Of a stretch of DNA of 48,543 bases, positions 7,756-16,290 are shown in pieces. The notes beneath the pieces were generated by a model that had not been told where the DNA came from, did not search any database, and saw only the letters and a program-made list of their open reading frames with translations. Location of the stretch: assembly GCA_013002345.1 (NCBI GenBank), contig JABDKH010000187.1, forward strand, positions 1 to 48,543, given 5' to 3'. The translations under genes were made by a program, and so were the position numbers. This DNA is from Rhodothermales bacterium (lineage in GTDB: Bacteria > Bacteroidota > Rhodothermia > Rhodothermales > JABDKH01). Each line of letters opens with the position of its first letter. Position 1 is the first letter of the stretch.

Positions 7756-8646
7756 TCAGTGAAGCGCGACATGTCGGATGAATCGACGAACTGCGAAGAA
7801 AGATCCGATCCATCCGAGGAAGATGCCCATTGCCAGTGTACCTGCGATCAACAGGAAGAGCGGGCTGGTTGCGCCCTCGGAATCGACCTGCGGCAAGTAG
7901 CTTGATATCACGCCGTACAACACGACCAGAGCCGCGATGGCGAGAACGGCCGCGAAGAGACCCTGCATGATCCCCTCGACAATGAAGGGCCTGCGAATAA
8001 ACGAATCGGTGGCGCCCACGAGCTTCATCGTACGAATGAGTAGACGGCGAGCATATATCGTGAGCCGTATGGTATTCCCTACCAGGAATATCGAAGCGAG
8101 TACAACGAGCGCGCCGAGCCACAGTCCCATGGTCGTGATCAACTTCAGGTTCGTCTGCACTTTCACCAGGAGTGGTTGGTTGAAGACAACCTCGTCAACC
8201 CGGGACCAGCTTTCAAACAGCGCCACCATCGCGTTCAGGCTGTCGGGATTGGCGTAATCGGATGTCACCCGCACCTTGATCGATGCAGGGAGAAATGGCT
8301 CGTCGAAGAACAACTCACTCCCCTCGCCGAATTCACGCCTGAATACGGCCTGGGCCTGCGCCCTGGATATGTACTCCGTTTCAGCAACTCCTTCCGTTAC
8401 CCGCGCACGTTCGTACATCGCGCGAGCCAACGGTTCGTCTACATCGTCCTGAAGGAAGACTTCCAGCTCACCCACGCGCTGACGCAACCAGTCAGAAACG
8501 TAGTTTGCTTCAAGACTCAGCAACAAGAACAAGCCGATCAGAATGAGCGCTACTGCCATGGCGCTCGTCGAGGCAATAGACGCGAATTTTGCCCTTCTGA
8601 AGCCGGCGACGCCTTCCTTAATACTGTACGAAAGCGACACAATCAC
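7756..8646 (-). CDS. ftsX: cell division protein FtsX
   Basis: Permease-like partner of the FtsE ATPase. FtsEX at the septum controls peptidoglycan hydrolases rather than transporting a substrate. The 296-residue protein has the standard four membrane segments: one at about residues 25-48, an extracytoplasmic loop of about 120 residues, then three at about 172-195, 220-245 and 263-285. The loop contains the FtsX extracellular-domain features LEVFLQDDVDE and ISRAQAQAVFRREFGE. The signature MKLVGATDSFIRRPFIVEGIMQG, typical of FtsX, precedes the third segment. Length is typical (290-320). No ftsE is adjacent, unlike the common ftsE-ftsX pair; pheA is 67 bases upstream. It is part of the long minus-strand run that also carries rodA and mrdA. 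Confidence 0.93.
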   Translation of the reverse strand: MIVSLSYSIKEGVAGFRRAKFASIASTSAMAVALILIGLFLLLSLEANYVSDWLRQRVGELEVFLQDDVDEPLARAMYERARVTEGVAETEYISRAQAQAVFRREFGEGSELFFDEPFLPASIKVRVTSDYANPDSLNAMVALFESWSRVDEVVFNQPLLVKVQTNLKLITTMGLWLGALVVLASIFLVGNTIRLTIYARRLLIRTMKLVGATDSFIRRPFIVEGIMQGLFAAVLAIAALVVLYGVISSYLPQVDSEGATSPLFLLIAGTLAMGIFLGWIGSFFAVRRFIRHVALH

Positions 8647-8713
8647 CCTCTCGTTTCGGTGGAGAACAAACTAGTAATCGGCACGACCCGGATGAACCCA
8701 TAGCCCCCGCGAT

Positions 8714-9559
8714 CTAATAAACGACCTCACCCCGACCATATGATCCAAGAATCTTGACGTACGCTGCGATCTCTTCCAGGTGCCCTATCGCCTTTTGCAC
8801 CTCCTTCTCCTCTTCACCGCCGGCAAAATCCAGATAAAAAAGATATTCACCCGGTCGGCCCACAAGCGGACGGCTTTCAATCTTGAAGAGGTCTATCTCT
8901 CGCAGGGCGAACACCGCCAGACTTTTGAACAATGCGCCCGGCACGTTGTCCCGCATCGAGTAGACGATAGATGTCTTGAATCCATCCTCGGATCCGACCA
9001 CGGTTGACACCGGCTGTCCTGGCCGAGACAAGGCAAGAAACCGCGTATAGTTCTCGTGATTGCTCTCGATTTCTTCGAACAGTACGGTGAGCCCGTACTC
9101 GTCCGCGGCTCGCCGGCTCGCAATGGCCGCCACCGTCCGATCACCACCCCGGGCCACCGCCCGAGCGGCGCCGGCAGTATCGTAGGTTGGCACCACGCTG
9201 GCGTGCGGCAACGTCTCCCGGAGAAAACGGCGGCACTGACCAATCGCCTGTGGATGCGACTCCACCGTCGTGATCTCCTCTATCGACGTGCCCGCCAGTA
9301 CCAGTAGGTTGTGGCGGATTCTAAGATTGACCTCTCCTACGATTCGAAGCTCGTGCTCTTCCAGAAGGTCATAGTTGCTGTGAACACTTCCGTGCAGTGA
9401 GTTCTCTATGGGAACTACCCCCCGATCCGCGTCACCGTCGTGAACAGCGTCGAACACAGACTCAAAAGAACTGTGCGGCTGCAGTTCGTCCGCAGCAAAA
9501 AGATGACGAGCCGCCGCCTCGCTGAACGCTCCGACTTCACCCTGATAAGCAATAATCAT
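8714..9559 (-). CDS. pheA: prephenate dehydratase with ACT regulatory domain
   Basis: Converts prephenate to phenylpyruvate, the committed step to phenylalanine. The 281-residue monofunctional enzyme begins IAYQGEVGAFSEAAARHLF, the usual substrate-site opening. It carries VVPIENSLHGSVHSNYDLL near residue 48 and the NYTRFLALS motif near 170, whose Thr-Arg is essential in the family. The last 85 residues are an ACT domain with PGALFKSLAVF and IESRPL, the GAL and ESRP elements that bind phenylalanine for feedback inhibition. There is no chorismate mutase domain. Its ATG overlaps the argS stop by four bases (ATGA), so the two are translationally coupled, an unusual pairing of amino-acid synthesis and tRNA charging. 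Confidence 0.96.
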   Translation of the reverse strand: MIIAYQGEVGAFSEAAARHLFAADELQPHSSFESVFDAVHDGDADRGVVPIENSLHGSVHSNYDLLEEHELRIVGEVNLRIRHNLLVLAGTSIEEITTVESHPQAIGQCRRFLRETLPHASVVPTYDTAGAARAVARGGDRTVAAIASRRAADEYGLTVLFEEIESNHENYTRFLALSRPGQPVSTVVGSEDGFKTSIVYSMRDNVPGALFKSLAVFALREIDLFKIESRPLVGRPGEYLFYLDFAGGEEEKEVQKAIGHLEEIAAYVKILGSYGRGEVVY

Positions 9560-11271
9560 GTCGCCGTGTCTTCGCGATGCATGCGCTCAGGAGCATCGAT
9601 CCCAAGAATCCCGAGGCCATTAGCCAGTACCGTCTGTGTCGCACGGGCAAGGTGCATCCTTGCCGTCGCGATATCTTCCGGCTCACCGACTATCCGACTA
9701 TGGTCGTAGAACTGTGTGAACGCAACAGCCACTTCGCGCAGATAGACCGTTAGCCGTTGAGGCTCGAAATCCACGGTCGCGGATGCGATGGCGTCAGGCA
9801 GTTTCAAAAGCGTCTTGATCAGGTCCTGTTGCGTGGGATGATTCAGCAAAGTTAGATCCGCATCGCTCGCGAACTTGAATCCAACCTCTTCTGCCTTTCG
9901 CAAGATGGCGCAGATCCGCGCGTGCGCATACTGGAGATAGAAGACGGGGTTCTTTTTGCTTGCCTCCTTCGCAAGGTCGAGATCGAACTCCAGGTGCGTG
10001 TTTGCGGATCGCATGAGAAAGAAGAACCGTGTGACGTCCTCACCCACCTCGTCGAGCAGATCGTCCAGCATCTCGTACGTGGCCTTTCGTGTACTCATCT
10101 TGACCGGTTCGCCGCCGCGTACAAGCGTAACGAACTGATAAATCACGACCTGGATGCGCGTTTCGTCCAGTCCGAGTAATCTGATCGCAGACAGGATGTC
10201 GGGGTACTGTGCAACGTGATCCGCCCCGAAAATATCGACGACCAGATCAAAGCCACGAGAAAGCTTGTCCACGTGATAGGCGATGTCCGGAAGTCTATAC
10301 GTGGGTTCTCCAGAGCTCTTTACGAGCACCGTGTCCTTTTCCTTTCCCAGTTCGGACGTCCTGAACCATACGGCCCCGTCCTGGTCGTACACGTGCCCTT
10401 GATCTCTCAGCTTCTTGAGCACATCCCAGACTGCATTGTTCTCATACATAGAGTGCTCATTGAAGTGCGAATCCATGCGAATGCCGAGTCGCGCTAGCGT
10501 CGACTCAATCTGTCCGAAGATCTCCTTCTCGGCGGCGTGCTTCAGCGTCTCCACCGACGGCACGGGGTCCCCGCTGTCGCCCAGCGACTCGTGCACAGCA
10601 CCGGCAATGTCTATGATATACTCACCGAGATATCCGTCATCAGGAAATGATGTCGGCACCGACACGCGTTCGGCTCCCGCACCCTCAATCTCTTTCCTCG
10701 GGATATCGGGGTCGACCAATTCCTCGTAGCGAGCGCGGACCGATTCGCCCAGCACACGCATCTGTCGGCCGGCGTCGTTGTAATAGTACTCGCGCGTGAC
10801 GTCGTAGCCGGTCCAGTCCAGCAGGTTCGCGATGGTGTCACCCAGCACGGCGTTACGACCATGACCTATCGTGAGCGGCCCGGTGGGATTCGCAGACACG
10901 AACTCTACGATGGCGGTCTTTCCGAGACGATCGGCGCGGCCAAAAGAACTCCCCTCGTCAAGAAGTAACTGAAGCTCCTGGTACAGGTACGACGACGCAT
11001 ATCTGAAATTCAGAAACCCTGAACCTGCAACCTCGACAGCAGAAACGCGATCCGGGTCCAGGGGAAGTTCCAGCAGCCGATCCCGAATCTCCTCGGCAAT
11101 CTTCCGCGGCGCCTTTCGAAGGTGGCGTGCGAGACGCAGTGCGGTATTGGTTGCCAGATCCCCGTGGTCGGTGTTATTCGGGATCTCCAACTCGATCTCG
11201 AACTCGGCCGGCACGTCGGGCCAATCGGCCAGAGATCTGAGGAGTTGCTCTTTGATATAGTTCTTGATCAC
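9556..11271 (-). CDS. argS: arginine--tRNA ligase
   Basis: Attaches arginine to tRNA-Arg in the cytosol. The 571-residue class I synthetase has an N-terminal additional domain (about 1-105), then SANPTGPLTIGHGRN at about 126-140, the HIGH-type ATP loop. Here the first His is Thr (TIGH, 134-137). KMSTRKATYEML near residue 398 is the KMSKS-type loop. The last 110 residues are the helical anticodon-binding DALR domain (YAHARICAILRK near 455). The start is a GTG at 11271 (GTG ATC AAG), with no good Shine-Dalgarno sequence. It lies 104 bases downstream of tldD and overlaps pheA by four bases. Length is normal for the family. Confidence 0.97.
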   Translation of the reverse strand: MIKNYIKEQLLRSLADWPDVPAEFEIELEIPNNTDHGDLATNTALRLARHLRKAPRKIAEEIRDRLLELPLDPDRVSAVEVAGSGFLNFRYASSYLYQELQLLLDEGSSFGRADRLGKTAIVEFVSANPTGPLTIGHGRNAVLGDTIANLLDWTGYDVTREYYYNDAGRQMRVLGESVRARYEELVDPDIPRKEIEGAGAERVSVPTSFPDDGYLGEYIIDIAGAVHESLGDSGDPVPSVETLKHAAEKEIFGQIESTLARLGIRMDSHFNEHSMYENNAVWDVLKKLRDQGHVYDQDGAVWFRTSELGKEKDTVLVKSSGEPTYRLPDIAYHVDKLSRGFDLVVDIFGADHVAQYPDILSAIRLLGLDETRIQVVIYQFVTLVRGGEPVKMSTRKATYEMLDDLLDEVGEDVTRFFFLMRSANTHLEFDLDLAKEASKKNPVFYLQYAHARICAILRKAEEVGFKFASDADLTLLNHPTQQDLIKTLLKLPDAIASATVDFEPQRLTVYLREVAVAFTQFYDHSRIVGEPEDIATARMHLARATQTVLANGLGILGIDAPERMHREDTAT

Positions 11272-11375
11272 AGGGAAGTCCGGGCAGGAACGAGAGGCAC
11301 GTCAGGTAGGAGTCAGATAGGAGAGGACATCGCATTGACTCTTGACAAAGGTACAAAGAATCCCGGCAGTGGGAG

Positions 11376-12830
11376 TCAGTTGCGAGCCTGTACCCGAAGC
11401 CCATCGACATGCACCGTCGGTGAACCCAGGCCCACCGGAACCGTCTGCCCACCTTTCCGACATATACCCCTGCCGGCGTCCGCCGCGAAATCGTCTCCTA
11501 CGGCTCGCACGCTTGCGAGCGCGGATTGCGCGTCTCCCGAAAGTGTAAGTCCTGTAACTGCCTCTCCTGTACGACCGCCCTCGATCCAGTGGGCAAGGAT
11601 AACATCAAACGAGAAACGCCCGGTGCGTACGTCAACCGTACCGCTACCCAGGGCGTTGATCAGGAGGCCTTTCGAGATTGAAGCCAGGATCGCATCACGG
11701 TCACCGCCGCCGTTCTCGAGAACGAGGTTTGTCATTCTTGGAGCCGGGGGGAAGCGATAATTTTCACGACGTCCATTTCCAGTCGCGGCGACCCCTGAAT
11801 GTCGGCCCGTGAGCCGACTGTGGACATGCCCCTCTACGACACCGCTCGCAACAAGCACGTTTCTGACCGCCGGCATACCCTCATCATCGAAAGATATACT
11901 CCCGCGCGACGAGTGGATGGCCGGATCATCCACAATCGTAACCTCGTGAGGAGCCACTTTCTCTCCAGGCTTTGAGAACGGACTCCAACCCTTCAACACA
12001 TTATCCCCCTCCAGAAAGTGTCCCACGGCCTCGTGCAACCAGACGCCCGCGCACCAGCCTGCCTCGAAGACAATCGGTATCGTCAGCGCGCCTCCGCGGT
12101 AGGATGTCGGCCGCACAGACCCCTGCTGGCAGATCTCGTGAATCATCCGATCGACGTCGCAGCCGGGACCGATATTCTCCTGCCCGGCGAACCCGGCCAC
12201 CACGCGCACGTCCGGCCCTCGTTCACGTTCGCACGTCACTATCGTGGTCGCAAAAGCATGCCGGCTGATACGGGGTGGCCCATAGGTGCTGACGACCAGA
12301 CGTCGACGGAACTCCTCCGAAATAACAACACCGACCTCGACCGCATCGGGACAAACGGCCAGACATACCTCCGCAAGGCTGCGCCCGACCTCTTGGGTAG
12401 TCGCGGCCGGAAGCCCGGCCTGCTGTTCCTCCAGCATCATGGATACATCCAGACCAGCCAGGCGATCGGAAGGAGATGCGCTTGTTCTTCCTTCCGTTTT
12501 CGCCTCCTCGCACGCGCTTAGCGCCGCGGCCCGGGCTCCCTCTTTACTCATCACCTCAATACACGCGACCGCCACGCAATCATGGGAATAAGCGGTGACG
12601 GATGCTCCCTCAACGTAATGCCGTGTTCGACGCTGTTCGGAAGGCTGGGGACGACCGGCTGCGACCACTTGTCGAAAATGATATTGGTCACGCCGCGACG
12701 ACTCGAGAAAAACGTTCGCTCCCTCACTACCGCGCTCAACCGCAACATCGAGGGCGATCGGGATCGAGTCCGCCAACCGGTGCCATTGCTCGGCTGTGAG
12801 CCTGCTAGTATCCGTAGATGGAAAACTCAT
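11376..12830 (-). CDS. tldD: TldD-family metalloprotease
   Basis: TldD with its partner TldE/PmbA forms a heterodimeric zinc protease that cleaves unfolded peptides, known from microcin B17 maturation and CcdA turnover. The 484-residue product has the U62 signature: WLHEAVGHFLEGD with the HExxxH zinc motif at residues 266-271, and near the C-terminus GICRKGGQTVPVGLGSP, whose Cys457 is the expected third zinc ligand. The catalytic subunit is therefore intact. The first 25 codons overlap the end of rodA by 26 bases, indicating tight linkage. No tldE gene is in the window, although members of this family usually need one. A shorter start downstream is possible, but the N-terminal domain fits this start reasonably. 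Confidence 0.9.
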   Translation of the reverse strand: MSFPSTDTSRLTAEQWHRLADSIPIALDVAVERGSEGANVFLESSRRDQYHFRQVVAAGRPQPSEQRRTRHYVEGASVTAYSHDCVAVACIEVMSKEGARAAALSACEEAKTEGRTSASPSDRLAGLDVSMMLEEQQAGLPAATTQEVGRSLAEVCLAVCPDAVEVGVVISEEFRRRLVVSTYGPPRISRHAFATTIVTCERERGPDVRVVAGFAGQENIGPGCDVDRMIHEICQQGSVRPTSYRGGALTIPIVFEAGWCAGVWLHEAVGHFLEGDNVLKGWSPFSKPGEKVAPHEVTIVDDPAIHSSRGSISFDDEGMPAVRNVLVASGVVEGHVHSRLTGRHSGVAATGNGRRENYRFPPAPRMTNLVLENGGGDRDAILASISKGLLINALGSGTVDVRTGRFSFDVILAHWIEGGRTGEAVTGLTLSGDAQSALASVRAVGDDFAADAGRGICRKGGQTVPVGLGSPTVHVDGLRVQARN

Positions 12831-14064
12831 CGCGCCGTATAGACAGATTCAGCACGATCGCCAGCATCATCGTGTTCGCAAGCAGGGCCGACCCCCCGTA
12901 CGACATGAACGGCAGTGGAATTCCGATAACCGGGAGAATGCCCGTCGCCATCCCCATATTGATGAAGACGTGTACGAGATATATACCTACCGCACCCGCT
13001 GCTACCATCACGCCAAACGGGTGCTTGATCTGAACTCCCAGCACGATCAGTCGCACGAGAAGAAACGCGAACAGCAGCAAGACGATGATTCCACCGAGCA
13101 AACCAAACTCTTCGCCGATCACGCTGAACACGAAGTCCGTCGACTGCTCCGGCACGTAGGCCCCCTGCGTCTGTGTGCCCTGCATGAAACCCTTCCCGGT
13201 GAGCCCGCCGGAGCCGATGGCTGCCTTTGACTGGACCAGGTGGAAACCCACATTGTCTCGATACTCTGCGGCTTCCGGGTTCGTGAAAGAAAGCAGCCGC
13301 TTGACCTGATATGGCTGCAGCAGACTGGTCATCGCGAACGTCAGCGCTATCACCGTCCCGCCACTGAACACGAAAGCGAGAAACGCGAGATACCGTTCTC
13401 GTGTGAACCACAGGATGCCGACCGTGAATAACAGAGAGAAGACGATGGCTGCCGGCATATACACTATGGCGAGGTAACCGGCAACAGCAGGTGCGAGCAT
13501 CAAGAGCAACGTGCTTGCCGGGAGGCCGGACCAGAAGAGCATTATCGGAATTAACCCGACAAAAATCAGCGCCGTCCCCATATCGTTCTGGACGACAATG
13601 ATCGCAGCGGGCACGAGGATCAGGATGACGGACAGCAGCGCGTAGCGAACGCTGTTCGCATTTCGCCGCCGACTCGACAGGAGCTGCGCCACAGCAAGGA
13701 CGGTCCCGACCTTCGCAAATTCGGAAACCTGTAACTGGATCGGTCCGAGACGGAGCCACGCCCTGGATCCATTGATTTCCGTGCCACCGAAGAGAGCTGC
13801 TAACAGCAACAACACAAGAAGGCCGTACGCGGGATATGCACCATACTGGTAGAACCGTACCGGAAACAGCAAGATGCATGCACCCGCGACGATGCTCACC
13901 CCGAGCCACATCAACTGTCGATTGAAGTTGTCCTGAACGGTCTCAAGAAGGAACTCGGATGCCGGACCGTGGGTCGTGCTGTAGATCGCCGTCAGCCCCA
14001 CCAGAACGAGTCCAAACCAGGCGAGGACCACCCCAAAATCGATATTTCGATTCCAGACCCTCAC
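12805..14064 (-). CDS. rodA: rod shape-determining protein RodA (SEDS peptidoglycan glycosyltransferase)
   Basis: Polymerises lipid II into glycan strands during cell elongation, working as a pair with PBP2. The 419-residue protein is almost wholly hydrophobic with about ten membrane segments. It has the SEDS landmarks: GSRAWLRLGPIQLQVSEFAK near residue 99, PEQSTDFVFSVIGEEFGLLG near 300, which holds the conserved acidic catalytic site region, and PLPFMSYGGSALLANTMML near 380. Length is at the upper end of normal (370-420). Its ATG at 14064 overlaps the PBP2 stop by four bases, so the two partners are translationally coupled. At its 3' end it overlaps tldD by 26 bases. Confidence 0.96.
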   Translation of the reverse strand: MRVWNRNIDFGVVLAWFGLVLVGLTAIYSTTHGPASEFLLETVQDNFNRQLMWLGVSIVAGACILLFPVRFYQYGAYPAYGLLVLLLLAALFGGTEINGSRAWLRLGPIQLQVSEFAKVGTVLAVAQLLSSRRRNANSVRYALLSVILILVPAAIIVVQNDMGTALIFVGLIPIMLFWSGLPASTLLLMLAPAVAGYLAIVYMPAAIVFSLLFTVGILWFTRERYLAFLAFVFSGGTVIALTFAMTSLLQPYQVKRLLSFTNPEAAEYRDNVGFHLVQSKAAIGSGGLTGKGFMQGTQTQGAYVPEQSTDFVFSVIGEEFGLLGGIIVLLLFAFLLVRLIVLGVQIKHPFGVMVAAGAVGIYLVHVFINMGMATGILPVIGIPLPFMSYGGSALLANTMMLAIVLNLSIRRDEFSIYGY

Positions 14065-15887
14065 GGCGCGGTCTCCTTCGCAATGGGCTCGCTTTCGAGT
14101 GTGAGCATATGGTTCAAGAGATATCGTCGTCGTGGACTGATATCACCGGTCAGGTACATCTCGGCAAGTAAACTGGCCATCGGACCCGCCTGGGTAGCAC
14201 CGAATCCGCCGTTCTCTACCAGCACTGCTACCGCAATCTTCGGATCGTCAAAAGGTGCGAACATGATGAAGAGCGAATGGTCAGCACGATCGCCCGGGGC
14301 CTGTGCGGTACCCGTCTTACCTCCGGACGCGATGTCCGGAATCTGAAACCACCGACCGGTGCCCTCTTCCATCACGCGGCGCATTCCGACCTTGACGGTT
14401 TCGAAGTGCTCCTGCGATATCGGAATGGATCGCGGCTCATCGACGTCCGGCAGTAACGACTCACCGGTTTCGGAATGTCTCAGCATCTGGACAAAGTGCG
14501 GCGATACCAACGTGCCCTCGTTGGCAACGGAAGCGACGTAACGAGCAAGCTGCATCGGGGTAACCAGCATGTCGCCCTGCCCGATCCCGAGGTTAATCGT
14601 GAAGCCGGCCGTCCAGCCCGCCGGATAGGTCCGATCGTAATAGGAAGAGTCGGGGATCAATCCCGGATTCTGTTCGGAAATGTCCATGTTGATGCGCTCG
14701 CCAAAGCCAAACACGTGTGCCCATCGGGCGAACGAATTCACATCAAGGTTCATCATCAGGTTGAAGAAGTAGCTGTTGCACGATTGTTCGATGGCCTCCT
14801 CCAGCTGAATACGGCCGTGCACGTGGCCCGCATGATCCTTGAACGTGCGACGCCCCAGTCGGTAGCCCCCACGACATGTATACGGAGTCGTTGGCGTTAT
14901 CAACCCCTCAGCCAGGCCGACAAGAGCCATGAATGGCTTCCATGTCGATCCGGGCGGCATTCCGCTCATCGTCGCCCGATTGAACAGCGGATCGCCCTCA
15001 GCCGATGTCACCGTCTCCCATTTCTCGGGCGACATTTCGGTGGAGAAGATATCCGGATCAATGTCAGGTTTGGATACAAAGAGCAACACCTGTCCGCTGT
15101 TCGGATCGAGAGCAACGGCAGCACCGCGCTTGTTCACGAACAGAGATTCAGCCAACGCCTGGGCACGATGGTCGATGGTAAGATGAAGATCAAATCCACT
15201 GACCGGACTGCGATCCTGCTGCCCCGCGTGGTACGACTCGACCTCCATCCCCATCACGTTAACGAGTTTGAACTCGTCGCCCAGACTTCCGCGCAGCCGG
15301 TCCTCGTACACACGTTCGATGCCACTTCGTCCGATCACGTCACCCTGGCGGTAGCCGCGTTCCCGCATGACATCAAGTTCACGCTGATTGATCTCGCGCA
15401 CGAATCCGAGCGCGTGCCACGCGCGGGCCGCCGTCAGATACCGCCGCTTTTGAGATACCTCAAACGAAACACCCGGCAGTCGGAACAGGTTTTCCTGAAC
15501 ACGGCTGAAGATTCTGAACGGAACATCCTGGAATGAAGCTGACGGCCTGAAAGCGTTCCAGGCGCGGGCTTCCGAAAAACGAGCCGTCACCACACTGTCC
15601 GGCACTTCCAGCAAGTCGGCAAGCAGGCCGCCCCGGTCCACATCGAAATAGCGCGGGGTCAGGAGAACAGAGTACGAGGGCTGATTGTCCACCATCAGCG
15701 TGCCGTTCCGGTCATAGATCACTCCCCGGGCCGGAAGTACACGCTTAACGCGAATCGCGTTAGAAGATTCGTCATAGTAAGTCTGTACGTCAATGAGTTG
15801 CAGGTATACAAGCCTCAGTGCCAGGACCAACAACACAGCGACGATTACACCGGCAAAAACACGTAATCGAATCTTGTACTCAAACAT
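14061..15887 (-). CDS. mrdA: penicillin-binding protein 2 (elongasome transpeptidase)
   Basis: Cross-links peptidoglycan in the periplasm during elongation, as RodA's partner. The 608-residue protein has one N-terminal membrane anchor (about residues 10-32), a pedestal/dimerisation region (about 48-220) and a transpeptidase domain from about 255. All three penicillin-binding motifs are present: STWK at 314-317 with the acylated Ser314, SCN at 369-371 and KTG at 524-526. Length is normal for PBP2 (about 600-640). It is first of the minus-strand run. Upstream are 403 gene-free bases, so mreB, mreC and mreD, which often precede it in Bacteroidota, are not immediately adjacent. The promoter for mrdA-rodA-tldD should lie in that gap. 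Confidence 0.97.
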   Translation of the reverse strand: MFEYKIRLRVFAGVIVAVLLVLALRLVYLQLIDVQTYYDESSNAIRVKRVLPARGVIYDRNGTLMVDNQPSYSVLLTPRYFDVDRGGLLADLLEVPDSVVTARFSEARAWNAFRPSASFQDVPFRIFSRVQENLFRLPGVSFEVSQKRRYLTAARAWHALGFVREINQRELDVMRERGYRQGDVIGRSGIERVYEDRLRGSLGDEFKLVNVMGMEVESYHAGQQDRSPVSGFDLHLTIDHRAQALAESLFVNKRGAAVALDPNSGQVLLFVSKPDIDPDIFSTEMSPEKWETVTSAEGDPLFNRATMSGMPPGSTWKPFMALVGLAEGLITPTTPYTCRGGYRLGRRTFKDHAGHVHGRIQLEEAIEQSCNSYFFNLMMNLDVNSFARWAHVFGFGERINMDISEQNPGLIPDSSYYDRTYPAGWTAGFTINLGIGQGDMLVTPMQLARYVASVANEGTLVSPHFVQMLRHSETGESLLPDVDEPRSIPISQEHFETVKVGMRRVMEEGTGRWFQIPDIASGGKTGTAQAPGDRADHSLFIMFAPFDDPKIAVAVLVENGGFGATQAGPMASLLAEMYLTGDISPRRRYLLNHMLTLESEPIAKETAP

Positions 15888-16290
15888 GGACGCTCCACGG
15901 GTGGACGGGGCGACAACGAATTCAGGGTATCGACTTGCCCAGCAGATTGTACAGTGCTCTCAGGAATCGTCTGAAAGCGTAGATGGCCTGTTCCAACCGC
16001 ATCCAGGGCCGGGACCGTTCGGTCTCGGTTTAGCTCCGGTCAAGAGCACGGACATCCGACTTGGTCAAATTCTCTTCGGAATGGGTTTGTTTCTTGTATG
16101 TTGATTGCAACAGTATGCACGGTTTTGAATCTAACAGTGAGCGCTCCATCGCAATGTGCATCACTCACAGGCGATTCAGGAGCATTCTCGCCAGGCGCGG
16201 CATGCGGGACCATAGTGAGCGGGTTGCTCGCAGCGGCAGGTTGCGGGTGACCTGAAGAAGAATCAAGGTACTAACGTAGACAACGGTTTT
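15888..16290. other. Gene-free divergent intergenic region, 403 bases
   Basis: Separates mrdA (minus) from the large propeller/barrel protein (plus), so promoters for both should be here. On the minus strand there is a 26-codon frame (about 15932-16012) preceded by a short open lead; it is too small and unsupported to call. No mreD remnant, RNA gene or convincing terminator is visible. Confidence 0.55.

Noticed and set aside
11346-11353. TACCTTTG on the minus strand upstream of argS, matching the Bacteroidota -7 consensus TAnnTTTG
   Set aside because: No matching -33 element at the right distance, and such a short pattern is expected about twenty times by chance in this length of DNA.
12827-13909. 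360-codon open frame overlapping rodA in another frame on the same strand
   Set aside because: Translation is Arg/His/Ser-rich with no hydrophobic pattern; rodA in its own frame carries all SEDS motifs.
14475-15536. 353-codon open frame antisense to mrdA
   Set aside because: No recognisable motif; the opposite strand has all three penicillin-binding motifs.
15932-16012. 26-codon frame on the minus strand just upstream of mrdA
   Set aside because: Composition looks mildly protein-like, but there is no ribosome site, start context or homology, and it is too short to support.
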